Source: Bog-473 sp963707835 | GTDB lineage: Bacteria > Actinomycetota > Acidimicrobiia > Acidimicrobiales > RAAP-2 | Length of the DNA stretch: 64,000 bases | Direction of reading: 5' to 3' | Assembly: GCA_963707835.1 (NCBI GenBank) | Contig: CAVPRI010000002.1 | Coordinates: 248,001-312,000, forward strand | Shown here: positions 56,268 through 64,000 of the stretch, in pieces | Position numbering within the stretch: position 1 is the stretch's first letter | Layout: every line of letters begins with the position of its first letter | Translations under genes and position numbers: made by a program | Notes under the pieces: generated by a model | Database searches by the model: none | What the model was told of the DNA's origin: nothing | What the model saw: only the letters and a program-made list of their open reading frames with translations

Positions 56268-59062
56268 CAAGGGCGCGCCACGCTCGTCGCGTCGCCAGGA
56301 CCCGCCGGCCCAGCGGGCTCCGACGCCTCGCCCGCCCGTTGATCATGTTCGTCGTGGGCTTCCTCCTGGCCTCCGCCGGGGCCGCCTATGGATTCTGGAC
56401 GACCTCGGGGACCGGGTCGGGCCAGGCACAAGCCGTGACGCTCCTCGCTCCGGGGGCGGGCAGCTCCACCTCACCGACCACCACGAGCTTGCACATCAGC
56501 TGGGGGGCCGCTGCGGGGCTGCCGGCCGGTGGTGGCTACAAGGTCTTGCGGGGCACGACGAGCGGCGGGCCCTATGCAGCCCTCTCCGGCGGGTCGTGCG
56601 CCCAGACCAGCACGGTCACGTCATCGGCCACCTCGTGCACCGACGACGATCCGGTGCTCGTGCCGGGCACGACCTACTACTACGTGGTCGAGGGCGCCTT
56701 CGACGACGTCGCCACGATCTGGACGAGCCCGCCGAGTGTCCAGTTCTCTGGAGCGACGTCGCCGGGCAACCTGAGCATCACGACGACGGCGAACCCATCC
56801 AGCGTGACCGTCGGCGGGTCGGTCGACGACCAGGCCACCTTCGCGGGTCTGGTGAACCCAGCGACGAGCACGGGCACGATCACCTGGAAGCTCTATGCCA
56901 CCGGCGAGAGCAACTGCACCGGAACCCCGGCCTTCGTCAGCTCGCCCCAGCACGTGACGGCGAACACCACCTATACGTCTTCGAGCTTCACCACGACGAG
57001 CGTCGGTTCGTTCGTGTGGGCATTCGCGTACACCGGCGACACCGGCAATACCGCCCAGAGCGGGTGCGGCGGCACGAGCGAGACCATTGCGGTCCATCAG
57101 GCGGCGCCGACGCTGGGCACTAGCGCCTCGACCAACGTCAACGTGGGCCAGTCAGTCACCGACAAGGCCACGCTGGCCGGAGGCTACCATCCGACGGGGA
57201 AGATCACCTACACCCTGTACGGCCCGAGCCCTACCTTGGCGTGTGCCACCCAGGTGGGCCAGGTCAAGGCCAATGTGACCAACGGCAACGCCGCCTACAC
57301 CTCGCCGCCCATCTCGCCAGCGCGGGCCGGGACGTACTGGTGGATCGCCAACTACGGCGGGGACACCGACAACGCCGCGACGACGAACTCCTGCGGTGCG
57401 AGCGGCGAGTCGAGCGTTGTCAACCGCCTGACCCCGATGATCACCTCCTCGGCCAGGCCGTCGAGCGTCTCGGTGGGCGGATCGGTGGCCGACCAGTCGG
57501 TCCTCTCCGGTGGCTACAGCCCGACCGGGACCATCACCTGGAGCCTCTACGGAAATGGTTCGTGCGCCGGCCCGCCGGTCTTCGCGACCAGCACCGGGGG
57601 CACGGTGTCGGGGAACACCACGTATACGTCGACCAGCTTCACCACGGCAGTCCCCGGGATCTACACATGGGGCGTGACCTACAGCGGTGACGTCAACAAC
57701 ACCCCGGTCAGCGCCTGTGGCGGCACCGGTCAGACCCTGACGGTCAACGCCGTCGCGCCGAGCATCACCACCAGAGCCGACCCGGCCATGACGACGGTCG
57801 GAGCATGGGCAGCCGATCAAGCCACCTTCACCGGTCTGGTCAACCCGGCGACGAGTACGGGCACCGTGACCTGGAAGCTCTATGCCGCCGGCGATGCCAA
57901 CTGCACCGGCACGGCCTCCTTCACCAGCTCGCCTCAGAAGGTGACGGCGAACACCACCTACACGTCGTCGAGCTTCACGACGACCAGTGTCGGTTCGTAC
58001 AAGTGGGGCTTCACCTACACCGGTGATGCCAACAACGGCCCGGTGACCGCCTGCGGCGGTGCCAACGAGTCGTTGACGGTCAACCCCGCCACGCCGAACA
58101 TCATCACGAACGCTGACCCGGGCACGACGACCGTGGGCGGGTCCGTGGCCGACCAGGCCACGTTCACGGGTCTCGTCAATCCGGTGTCGAGCACCGGCAC
58201 GATCACCTGGGCGCTCTACCGGTCGACCGACAGCTTCTGCGCCGACACTCCGGTCTTCACCAGCTCGGCTCAGAAGGTGACGGCGAATACCACCTACACG
58301 TCGTCGAGCTTCACGACGACCAGTGTCGGTTCGTACAAGTGGGGCTTCACCTACACCGGTGATGCCAACAACGCCGCCCAGCGCGGGTGTGGCGGCCCGA
58401 ACGAGAACCTCATCGTGGGTGACGGCGCGAAGGTCATCGACCTGTATTCGGAGGTGCAGGCCTACAACGCCGTCCATGCGGGCAATGGGACGTCGAGCGG
58501 CACCACCGATTTCACCTTCTCCTCGACCGCGTCGACTCCGACGGGCTGCCAGGGCGGTTCCGTCGACTGGACCGGCAGTCCTGGCCTCGGCACGACACAG
58601 TCGATGAACGTGTACACAGCGACGGACACGTCGAACGGCAAGTGGAGCAACGCCACCATGGGTGTGGCCAACGGGATCGGGCCGTTCACGAGCTCACCGT
58701 CGAACGGCGTGAAGGTGCAACCGCACCCCACCAATGGTGCTGGCCACGGGGGTGTCGCCGCGGTCGTGAAGCTGACGATTCCTGGACCGCCGGCCGGTAG
58801 CAGCTACCAGCCCGGTGCCACGATCAAAGTGCAGGCCACGTGGACCTCGGGCTCAAGCGTGTACGTCTACGTGCTCGACGGTGCGGGACGGGTGGTCGGT
58901 GGCGCGGACCCGGTGCAGGTCAGGGCCGGTCGGCCGATGAGCACCACGTTCTCGATCAGCACGCCATCGCCGGGCACCGCCTACTACGTGGCGGTGGCAC
59001 CGGTCGACGGCACCTCGACGTCGGTCACCTTGGACATGACGGCGTCCTTGCCGTTCGGCTGA
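56264..59062 (+). CDS. Large secreted repeat protein with FN3 and five Ig-like domains (cluster protein 3)
   Basis: 932 residues from GTG 56264 (GTGA overlap with cluster protein 2). A basic start and transmembrane segment MFVVGFLLASAGAAYGFWTT lead into SGTGSGQAQAV, the third example of this N-terminus. An FN3-like domain (about 50-145) is followed by five Ig-like repeats of 108-111 residues beginning near residues 170, 281, 389, 498 and 609, each with VTVGGSV/DQATFAGLVNP-type and NTTYTSSSFTTTSVGSF/Y parts and one or two Cys. The last 210 residues form a separate domain (TTDFTFSSTASTPTGCQGGS). Repeats 4 and 5 share a 104-bp nearly identical DNA segment. Adhesin or fibre component is the natural guess. 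Confidence 0.78.
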   Translation: MTRARHARRVARTRRPSGLRRLARPLIMFVVGFLLASAGAAYGFWTTSGTGSGQAQAVTLLAPGAGSSTSPTTTSLHISWGAAAGLPAGGGYKVLRGTTSGGPYAALSGGSCAQTSTVTSSATSCTDDDPVLVPGTTYYYVVEGAFDDVATIWTSPPSVQFSGATSPGNLSITTTANPSSVTVGGSVDDQATFAGLVNPATSTGTITWKLYATGESNCTGTPAFVSSPQHVTANTTYTSSSFTTTSVGSFVWAFAYTGDTGNTAQSGCGGTSETIAVHQAAPTLGTSASTNVNVGQSVTDKATLAGGYHPTGKITYTLYGPSPTLACATQVGQVKANVTNGNAAYTSPPISPARAGTYWWIANYGGDTDNAATTNSCGASGESSVVNRLTPMITSSARPSSVSVGGSVADQSVLSGGYSPTGTITWSLYGNGSCAGPPVFATSTGGTVSGNTTYTSTSFTTAVPGIYTWGVTYSGDVNNTPVSACGGTGQTLTVNAVAPSITTRADPAMTTVGAWAADQATFTGLVNPATSTGTVTWKLYAAGDANCTGTASFTSSPQKVTANTTYTSSSFTTTSVGSYKWGFTYTGDANNGPVTACGGANESLTVNPATPNIITNADPGTTTVGGSVADQATFTGLVNPVSSTGTITWALYRSTDSFCADTPVFTSSAQKVTANTTYTSSSFTTTSVGSYKWGFTYTGDANNAAQRGCGGPNENLIVGDGAKVIDLYSEVQAYNAVHAGNGTSSGTTDFTFSSTASTPTGCQGGSVDWTGSPGLGTTQSMNVYTATDTSNGKWSNATMGVANGIGPFTSSPSNGVKVQPHPTNGAGHGGVAAVVKLTIPGPPAGSSYQPGATIKVQATWTSGSSVYVYVLDGAGRVVGGADPVQVRAGRPMSTTFSISTPSPGTAYYVAVAPVDGTSTSVTLDMTASLPFG
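57933..58036 (+). repeat. 104-bp DNA repeat inside cluster protein 3, copy 1
   Basis: Matches 58269-58372 (offset 336 bp) at all but one base, covering the segment that encodes QKVTANTTYTSSSFTTTSVG and the following SYKWGFTYTGDANN. Confidence 0.85.
58269..58372 (+). repeat. 104-bp DNA repeat inside cluster protein 3, copy 2
   Basis: Copy of 57933-58036 with one silent C/T difference (AAC/AAT). Confidence 0.85.
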
Positions 59063-59081
59063 CCGCCGCCGACTCCCGAGG

Positions 59082-61169
59082 TCACTCCCTGGACAGGGAG
59101 TCCACCAGGTGCTCGGGCACCGCGTCGTAGTGGTCGTGGGTGCCACGGAACGAGCCCCGCCCGCCGGTCAGGGCCCGCAGGTCGACGGCGTAGCGCGTGA
59201 GCTCGGCGGTGGGGGCAGTCGCGGTGATGGTCTGGTAGGCGCCGTCCTCGGCCGGGTCCGTGCCGATGATGCGTGCCCGGCGGGAGTGCAGGTCGCCGAG
59301 CACGTCGCCCTGGCACTCCGCCGGGATGGTGACCGAGAGGAGCGAGACGGGTTCGAGCACGATGGGTCCCGCTTCCGCCAGCGCCGCCCGAACGGCTTGG
59401 GCGGCCGCCATCTTGAAGCTGAGCTCGTTGGAGTCGACCGAGTGGGCCTTCCCGTCGTCGACGGTCACGGCCACGTCCACCACGGGGAAACCGAAGATGC
59501 CACCGCCGGCGAAGGTCTCGACCACGCCCTTCTCGACGGCGGGGATGTACTGGCGCGGGATGGCCCCACCGACCACCTCGTCGCGGAAGGCGAACCCCTC
59601 GCCGCGCCCGAGGGGTTCGAGACGAAGGTGGCACACGCCGAACTGCCCGTGCCCGCCCGACTGCTTCTTGTGCTTGCCCTCGGCTTGTGCCGGCCTGGTG
59701 ATGGTCTCGCGGTAGGGGATCCGAAGCTCCTCGCGCTCGACGGTGACGTTGCACTTGCGCTGGAGTCGCTCGAGGGTGACGGCCAGGTGCACCTCACCGG
59801 TGACCCCCAGGATCGTCTGGTGTGTCTCGTCGTCACGGGTGACCGTGAGTGTCGGATCCTCATCGCAGAGCCGCCCCAGCGCCGACATCAGTTTGTCGTC
59901 GTCGGCCCGGGTGGCCGGGTGGACGGCCACCCGCAGTGCCGGGGGATCGAGCACGGGGGGCGTGAGGGTGACGGGTTGGCCCTTGGGCGCCAGGGTGTCG
60001 CCGGTGCGCGTCCCGTTGAGACGGGGCACCACCACGAAGTCACCGGCGCTGACCGACGTGGTGGGCGCGGTGGTGTGTCCCGCGATGCTCTGGAGGGCGT
60101 GCAGCCGCTCCTCCTCCCGGGTGCGCGAGTTGACCAGGACGGCGTCGGCCTTGATGGTGCCCGAGACCACCTTGCACAGGGACATCTTCCCAGCGTGGCT
60201 GTCGTTGAACGTCTTGGCCACCGCGAGGAGGGGCGGCCCGGCCGGGTCCGAACGGATCTCCGCCGTCTCGGTTCCCGCCCGGGCCAGCAAGGGGGGGCGC
60301 GAGGCGGGCGAGGGGCACAGCTCCTCGAGCAGGCGGGCCAGGCGGTCCACGCCGACCCCGCTGGCCGCCGAACAGCACAACACCGGGAAGACACTGGCGG
60401 AGGCCACGCCCCCAGCCAGGCTCTTCTCGAGCTCGGCGTAGTCGAGGGTCTCGCCCTCGAGGTACCGCTCCATGAGGTCGTCGTCCCCCACGACGATGCC
60501 CTCGACCAGCTGCTCGTGGACGGCATGTTCCTCGTCGACCAACTCGGGCGGAATGGGGCCCTCGTGTCCGGGCGGGGGTACGGAGCCCTCCAGCGGATTC
60601 CCCGCGGGAGCCGTGTCGTAGTGGGTCGCCGTGTCGTCGAGCAGGTCGATCACACCGTGGAAGTCGGCTTCCCGCCCGACCGGGAGCTCCACGGGGGCGA
60701 CGCCGGCTCCGAAGGTCTCACGGATCTCGGCCAGGGTGCGTTCGAAATCGGCCCGCTCACGGTCCAGCTTGTTGACCACGATGACGCGTGGCACGCCGAG
60801 GCGGGCGGCAGCGCGCCAGGCGTCCTCGGTCTGGGCCTGGACCCCGTCGATGGCGCTGACGACGAGCACGGCCAGGTCGACGTTGGACAGAGCGACCATC
60901 ATCTCGCCGGCGAAGTCGGCGTAGCCGGGCGTGTCGAGCAGGTTCACCTTGACCCCGTTGACGGTGAAGGGGGCCAGCGCGGTCGAGACCGAGAGCTGCC
61001 GCGAGACCTCCTCGGGCTCGGTGTCCATGACGGTCGTGCCCTTCTCCACCGTGCCCCGGCGGGCGATGGCGCCGGTGGCGGCCAACAGTGCCTCGGCCAG
61101 GGTCGTCTTGCCGGCGCCGTGATGCCCGACGAGGGCGACGTTGCGAATTGCGGTCGGGTCGTGCGGCAC
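59082..61169 (-). CDS. EF-G-like translational GTPase (FusA2 type)
   Basis: 695 residues from GTG 61169 (GGGAGGT just upstream). G1 ALVGHHGAGKTTLAEALL, G3 NLLDTPGYADFAGEM, G4 IVVNKLDRE, then EF-G domains II-V (FKMAAAQAVRAALAEAGP, DLHSRRARIIGTDPAEDG). G2 differs from canonical EF-G (GTVEKGTTVMDTEPEEVSRQ), and the total length is that of the EF-G2-like paralogue common in actinobacteria. Role in translation is not settled. It is convergent with the secreted cluster, 20 bp apart. Confidence 0.88.
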   Translation of the reverse strand: MPHDPTAIRNVALVGHHGAGKTTLAEALLAATGAIARRGTVEKGTTVMDTEPEEVSRQLSVSTALAPFTVNGVKVNLLDTPGYADFAGEMMVALSNVDLAVLVVSAIDGVQAQTEDAWRAAARLGVPRVIVVNKLDRERADFERTLAEIRETFGAGVAPVELPVGREADFHGVIDLLDDTATHYDTAPAGNPLEGSVPPPGHEGPIPPELVDEEHAVHEQLVEGIVVGDDDLMERYLEGETLDYAELEKSLAGGVASASVFPVLCCSAASGVGVDRLARLLEELCPSPASRPPLLARAGTETAEIRSDPAGPPLLAVAKTFNDSHAGKMSLCKVVSGTIKADAVLVNSRTREEERLHALQSIAGHTTAPTTSVSAGDFVVVPRLNGTRTGDTLAPKGQPVTLTPPVLDPPALRVAVHPATRADDDKLMSALGRLCDEDPTLTVTRDDETHQTILGVTGEVHLAVTLERLQRKCNVTVEREELRIPYRETITRPAQAEGKHKKQSGGHGQFGVCHLRLEPLGRGEGFAFRDEVVGGAIPRQYIPAVEKGVVETFAGGGIFGFPVVDVAVTVDDGKAHSVDSNELSFKMAAAQAVRAALAEAGPIVLEPVSLLSVTIPAECQGDVLGDLHSRRARIIGTDPAEDGAYQTITATAPTAELTRYAVDLRALTGGRGSFRGTHDHYDAVPEHLVDSLSRE

Positions 61170-61268
61170 GTGACCTCCCGTCCTTCTGGTGGCCACCCGC
61201 GGGTGGAGCAGCCCGTGGGCATGAGTGTATGACCGCGTCGACGGCGCTGCTCGGGCGGAGCCGCCCCG

Positions 61269-62063
61269 TCACAACGGACCGGGAAAAGGGGGATCTGCGG
61301 ACCCGCCGGACCGGGCCCGCTCGGCGATGGCGGCGTCGTACTCGTGACGCACCGAGTAGCGGATGAACAGGCCGAGGGTGTCGACGAGCAGGAGCCACAC
61401 CGCCTTGGGTGAGATGGTGCTGGCGAAGCGCTCCTCGATCCGCACCGGTGCCTCCACGAGCCGGACGTAACCGAGGCGGCGGGCCAGGACCAGCAGCTCG
61501 AGGTCGAGGGCGAACCGGCTCTCACGCAGGAGCGGGAGGACGTCGGCGATGACGGCGCGGTCGACCAACTTGATCCCGACCTGGGTGTCCTTGACGTTGA
61601 GGTGGAAGAGCAGCCGGATCAGGCGCTGATAGCCCCACGAGTACAGCCGGCGGAGCGGGGGATAGTGCACCGACGAGTCCCGGTGGCGCTTGCTGCCGAT
61701 GATGATGTCGGGCCGCTCTGTGCGCATGATGGAGACGAAGGGCGCCAGGAACTCGGGGGAGATGTCCCCGTCGGCGTCGATGAAGCCCAGGTAGCGACCA
61801 CGCCCCATGCCGAGCCCCACCCGAAGCGCGTGGCCCTTGCCGGTGTTGGTGCTGAGCGAGACCCGGCGGACCACGCTCTCGGGGAATCCCTCGAGCGTGA
61901 ACGGGCTCCCGTCGGTGGAGCCGTCGGAGACGGCGATGATCTCGAAGGTCATGCCCGAATCGTCGAGGACGCGGACCATCTGCTCGACCGTGGTGCGCAG
62001 ACGGCCGCCTGGGTTGTAGTACGGCACCACGATCGAGACGTCGAGAGACGCTGCAGGCAGCAC
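61269..62063 (-). CDS. Family 2 glycosyltransferase (dolichyl/polyprenyl-phosphate sugar synthase-like)
   Basis: 264 residues from GTG 62063. GT-A core: VSIVVPYYNPGGRLRTTVEQ, FEIIAVSDGSTDGSPFTLEG, NTGKGHALRVGLGMGRGRYL, FIDADGDISPEFLAPFVSIM (DxD metal site) and VKDTQVGIKLVDRAVIADVL, the pattern of DPM1-like synthases. Probably transfers a sugar from a nucleotide donor to polyprenyl phosphate on the inner face of the membrane. Divergent from pgsA. A TAGCCT box lies 8 nt before the GTG. Confidence 0.85.
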   Translation of the reverse strand: MLPAASLDVSIVVPYYNPGGRLRTTVEQMVRVLDDSGMTFEIIAVSDGSTDGSPFTLEGFPESVVRRVSLSTNTGKGHALRVGLGMGRGRYLGFIDADGDISPEFLAPFVSIMRTERPDIIIGSKRHRDSSVHYPPLRRLYSWGYQRLIRLLFHLNVKDTQVGIKLVDRAVIADVLPLLRESRFALDLELLVLARRLGYVRLVEAPVRIEERFASTISPKAVWLLLVDTLGLFIRYSVRHEYDAAIAERARSGGSADPPFPGPL

Positions 62064-62128
62064 GGCCGGCGAGGCTACCCGCGGCCCTGGTCAGCGGGTC
62101 CCAGTCCGGCTCTCCGCCCGGGCCGATG

Positions 62129-62134
62129 TAAACT
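62129..62134 (+). promoter_or_regulatory. -10 box for pgsA
   Basis: TAAACT, about 48 nt before the pgsA ATG; a short leader with GAGGAG at 62170-62175. Confidence 0.4.
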
Positions 62135-62181
62135 TTCGCGAACAGCACGGGCCCCTCGGCCCGGGCGCGACGAGGAGCTTC

Positions 62182-63060
62182 ATGTTCGACGGCCGCTGGC
62201 GCACCGCCGTCGATCGGACCACGGGACCGGTCGGCGAGACACTGCACCGCCATGGCATCACCGCCGACGTCCTGACCGCCACTGGGCTGGTCTCTGCTGG
62301 GGTGACGGCGTGCTTGGTGGCCACCGGGCACCTGCATCTGGCGGTCGTGATGCTGATCGTCACCGGTCTGCACGACCTCCTCGACGGGCCGGTCGCCAAG
62401 GCGGCCGGCACCGCCTCGGTCCGAGGTGCCTTCTTCGACTCGGTGACCGACCGTGTCGCCGACGCCGTGCTCATGCTCGGCTGCGCCTGGTACCTGCTGG
62501 ACCACGGGGGCGGGCACGTGGTGCTCCTGCCGATGGGCATCCTGGCCGTGACGGCGCTCATCTCCTACGAGCGGGCCAAGGCCGAGTCGCTGGGCCTCTC
62601 GGCCAAGGGTGGCCTGATGGAACGCGGCGAGCGCATGTTCCTCCTCGGCGTGGGGTTCCTCGCCACGGCGATCTTCGTGCCGGTGCTGTGGATCCTCTTC
62701 GTGCTGGTCTCGTTCACCGCGCTGTCGCGCTTCGTCAAGGTGTGGAACGCCGCCTCGGGCCGCGATGCGGTCATCGGCGCCGACTCGAGACCTGGCGCGA
62801 GCGCCGCATCGATTCGCGCTGGCAGGCCCGCCGTGGCGAGCGGGGCGGCTCGGGCGTCCCCCGGCGTGACGTGGACCGATCCACCGGGGCCCCCCTGGGG
62901 CGCTGGCGGGCGCGTCGGCAGGAGGCCCTGGGCAGCCGCACCGGCCGGACCCGGCGCGAGCGCCGCCAGGCCGCTCGGAGCCACCCGGACGGCACGCCAG
63001 CACGGACGGCGCCGTCCGTCGGCCGGTGGCCCCGGGGGTCTCTCCGGGCCCTCCACTTGA
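62182..63060 (+). CDS. pgsA: CDP-alcohol phosphatidyltransferase (phosphatidylinositol-phosphate synthase type), frameshifted 3' part
   Basis: From ATG 62182 with GAGGAG 6 nt upstream. Six-helix membrane enzyme; the CDP-OH-P motif is DLLDGPVAKAAG ... RGAFFDSVTD with the four Asp in place and Lys where Arg is usual. By gene order with the acyltransferase it should make PI-phosphate. After RFVKVWNAASG the frame changes quality. From about 62785 the next frame reads LETWRERRIDSRWQARR and RWRARRQEALGSRTGRTRRE, a natural tail ending at 63098. An indel around 62760-62790 is likely. Confidence 0.82.
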   Translation: MFDGRWRTAVDRTTGPVGETLHRHGITADVLTATGLVSAGVTACLVATGHLHLAVVMLIVTGLHDLLDGPVAKAAGTASVRGAFFDSVTDRVADAVLMLGCAWYLLDHGGGHVVLLPMGILAVTALISYERAKAESLGLSAKGGLMERGERMFLLGVGFLATAIFVPVLWILFVLVSFTALSRFVKVWNAASGRDAVIGADSRPGASAASIRAGRPAVASGAARASPGVTWTDPPGPPWGAGGRVGRRPWAAAPAGPGASAARPLGATRTARQHGRRRPSAGGPGGLSGPST

Positions 63061-63192
63061 GCCTCGGGCCGTCCGGGCCGCCTCACAGGTCTCGGTGACC
63101 GCCTCGCTTCTGCCCCCGTCCATGCGTGACACGCGGCGGCCCGCCTGACGGCCGGCGCCAAGTACCTGACGTACCGGGGGCTGGGCTCGGGA

Positions 63193-64000
63193 ATGGCCCA
63201 CATCCCCGAGCCGCTGGCCCAGGGGGTGGCCCTCGCCGTGACCAGGGTGATGTCCGTGCGTCGAGGCTCGGCGCTGGCCATGAACGAGCGCCACCTGCGG
63301 CGCGTCCTGGCCAGCGAGTGCATCGAAGGGGTCGAGCCCGACCGAGCGCTCGTGCGGCGGTGGAGCAGGCGATCCTTCGACGCGTACGCTCGCTACTGGG
63401 TGGACGGTGCCCGCCTCCCCTACGAGAGCGAGGCGGGCGTGCGGGGGCGCTTCGAGCTCCAGGAGGGCCGCGAGCACCTCCAGGCGGCCATGGATGCCGG
63501 GCGCGGCATGGTGATGGCGCTGCCCCATGTGGGGAGCTGGGAGTGGGGCGGCTACTGGCTGGCCCTGGAAGGCATGCCCATGACGGCCGTGGTCGAGCGG
63601 GTGGAGCCCGAACGGCTGTTCGAGTGGTTCGTGGGGCAGCGTGCCTCCATGGGGCTCACGGCCGTGGCCCTCGGCGAGGGCGTGAGCGCGGTGCTGATGC
63701 GGACGCTCAAGGAGAACCGCGTCGCCGGGCTGGTGAGCGACCGTGACCTGATGGGCAACGGGGTCGAGGTGGAGTTCTTCGGCGAGCGCACGACCCTGCC
63801 GGCGGGAGCGGCGACCCTGGCCCTGCGCACCGGGGCACCCCTGATCCCCGTGGTCGTCTACTCGGGCCCGGGCAACGGCCACACCGGCGTGGTGCACGCC
63901 CCGCTCGACACGGCTCGCCGGGGATCGCTCCGCGAGGACATCCTCCGGGTGACCCGGGACCTGGCCAGGACCTTCGAGCACGACATCCGCCGCCGCCCCG
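63193..64000 (+). CDS. PatA-like phosphatidylinositol mannoside acyltransferase, 3' end off the window
   Basis: At least 269 residues; the open frame goes back to 63130 (ARLTAGAKYLTYRGLGSGM) but has no ATG/GTG/TTG before ATG 63193. An ATG at 63122 in another frame (MRDT) would join after a one-base insertion, so an indel near 63130 is likely. LpxL/HtrB fold with HX4E catalytic pair in ALPHVGSWEWGGYWLALEGM, then TLKENRVAGLVSDRDLMGNG and GAATLALRTGAPLIPVVVYS. Acylates PIM lipids in mycobacteria. Directly downstream of pgsA, as in Rv2612c-Rv2611c. Confidence 0.85.
   Translation, partial: MAHIPEPLAQGVALAVTRVMSVRRGSALAMNERHLRRVLASECIEGVEPDRALVRRWSRRSFDAYARYWVDGARLPYESEAGVRGRFELQEGREHLQAAMDAGRGMVMALPHVGSWEWGGYWLALEGMPMTAVVERVEPERLFEWFVGQRASMGLTAVALGEGVSAVLMRTLKENRVAGLVSDRDLMGNGVEVEFFGERTTLPAGAATLALRTGAPLIPVVVYSGPGNGHTGVVHAPLDTARRGSLREDILRVTRDLARTFEHDIRRRP

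Noticed and set aside
59109..61232. 707-codon plus-strand ORF
   Set aside because: Antisense of the EF-G-like GTPase, which has all GTPase motifs.
61522..63981. 819-codon minus-strand ORF
   Set aside because: Antisense across pgsA and patA; no recognisable domains.

Overview
High-GC actinobacterial chromosome. The marker set is mycothiol ligase (mshC), F420 reductase (npdG), InhA-type enoyl reductase and a phosphatidylinositol-phosphate synthase/PatA-like pair. Together with the roughly 42-residue 'YWxVASDGGIFxFG' secreted repeats, it suggests a member of the Acidimicrobiia or a close relative; the class assignment is inference. Several genes look leaderless (a TANNNT -10 box 6-8 nt before the start codon), which is common in this phylum.

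Layout. 1-6555: a LarA-like protein, a zinc dehydrogenase and a fatty acyl reductase-HAD fusion form a minus-strand operon, divergent from a TetR regulator over a 46-bp operator region; then a small membrane protein (apparent frameshift) and a VOC protein. 6617-19730: a tRNA-Val(CAC) gene carries an integrated island of about 13 kb, bounded by an exact 43-bp duplication of the tRNA 3' end. The island holds a truncated integrase fused by deletion to a truncated Na+/H+ antiporter, a ClC channel, HdeD- and DUF1269-like stress proteins, a carboxymuconolactone-decarboxylase-like protein, a large LuxR/MalT-type regulator flanked by two copies of a 33-bp element, a CoA-disulfide-reductase/rhodanese, a FUSC-like membrane protein, a K+ channel and a HEPN/MNT toxin-antitoxin pair between two orphan ribbon-helix-helix proteins.

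19748-30730: a catabolic-looking block (two amidohydrolases, three SnoaL-like proteins, F420/FMN-type oxidase, Gfo/Idh/MocA oxidoreductase, SDR, dienelactone hydrolase, cupin) with a PhoU-like protein, a Fur regulator divergent from a heme-binding beta-barrel protein, and a DsbA-like protein. 30854-44588: a secreted propeller/repeat protein, a penicillin-binding protein preceded by a tiny leaderless ORF, an ArsR/CDF zinc-efflux operon, an RlmD/TrmA-like methyltransferase, an ElyC-like and a large polytopic membrane protein, a PrmC-like methyltransferase, two MFS transporters and a DUF1254/DUF1214 protein. 44713-49287: ABC exporter, fabI/inhA, npdG, mshC.

49370-64000: thrS and the HIT-family Ap4A phosphorylase gene, which in mycobacteria are followed directly by pgsA and patA. 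Here about 10 kb lies in between: a flippase-like membrane protein, a lipoprotein, three consecutive secreted or surface proteins with SipW-cognate-like N-termini (A-YF-x-TTGSG), the last a five-Ig-repeat protein of 932 residues, then an EF-G-like GTPase and a family 2 glycosyltransferase. The three-protein secreted cluster is the least explained part of the window and the best candidate for an undescribed system.
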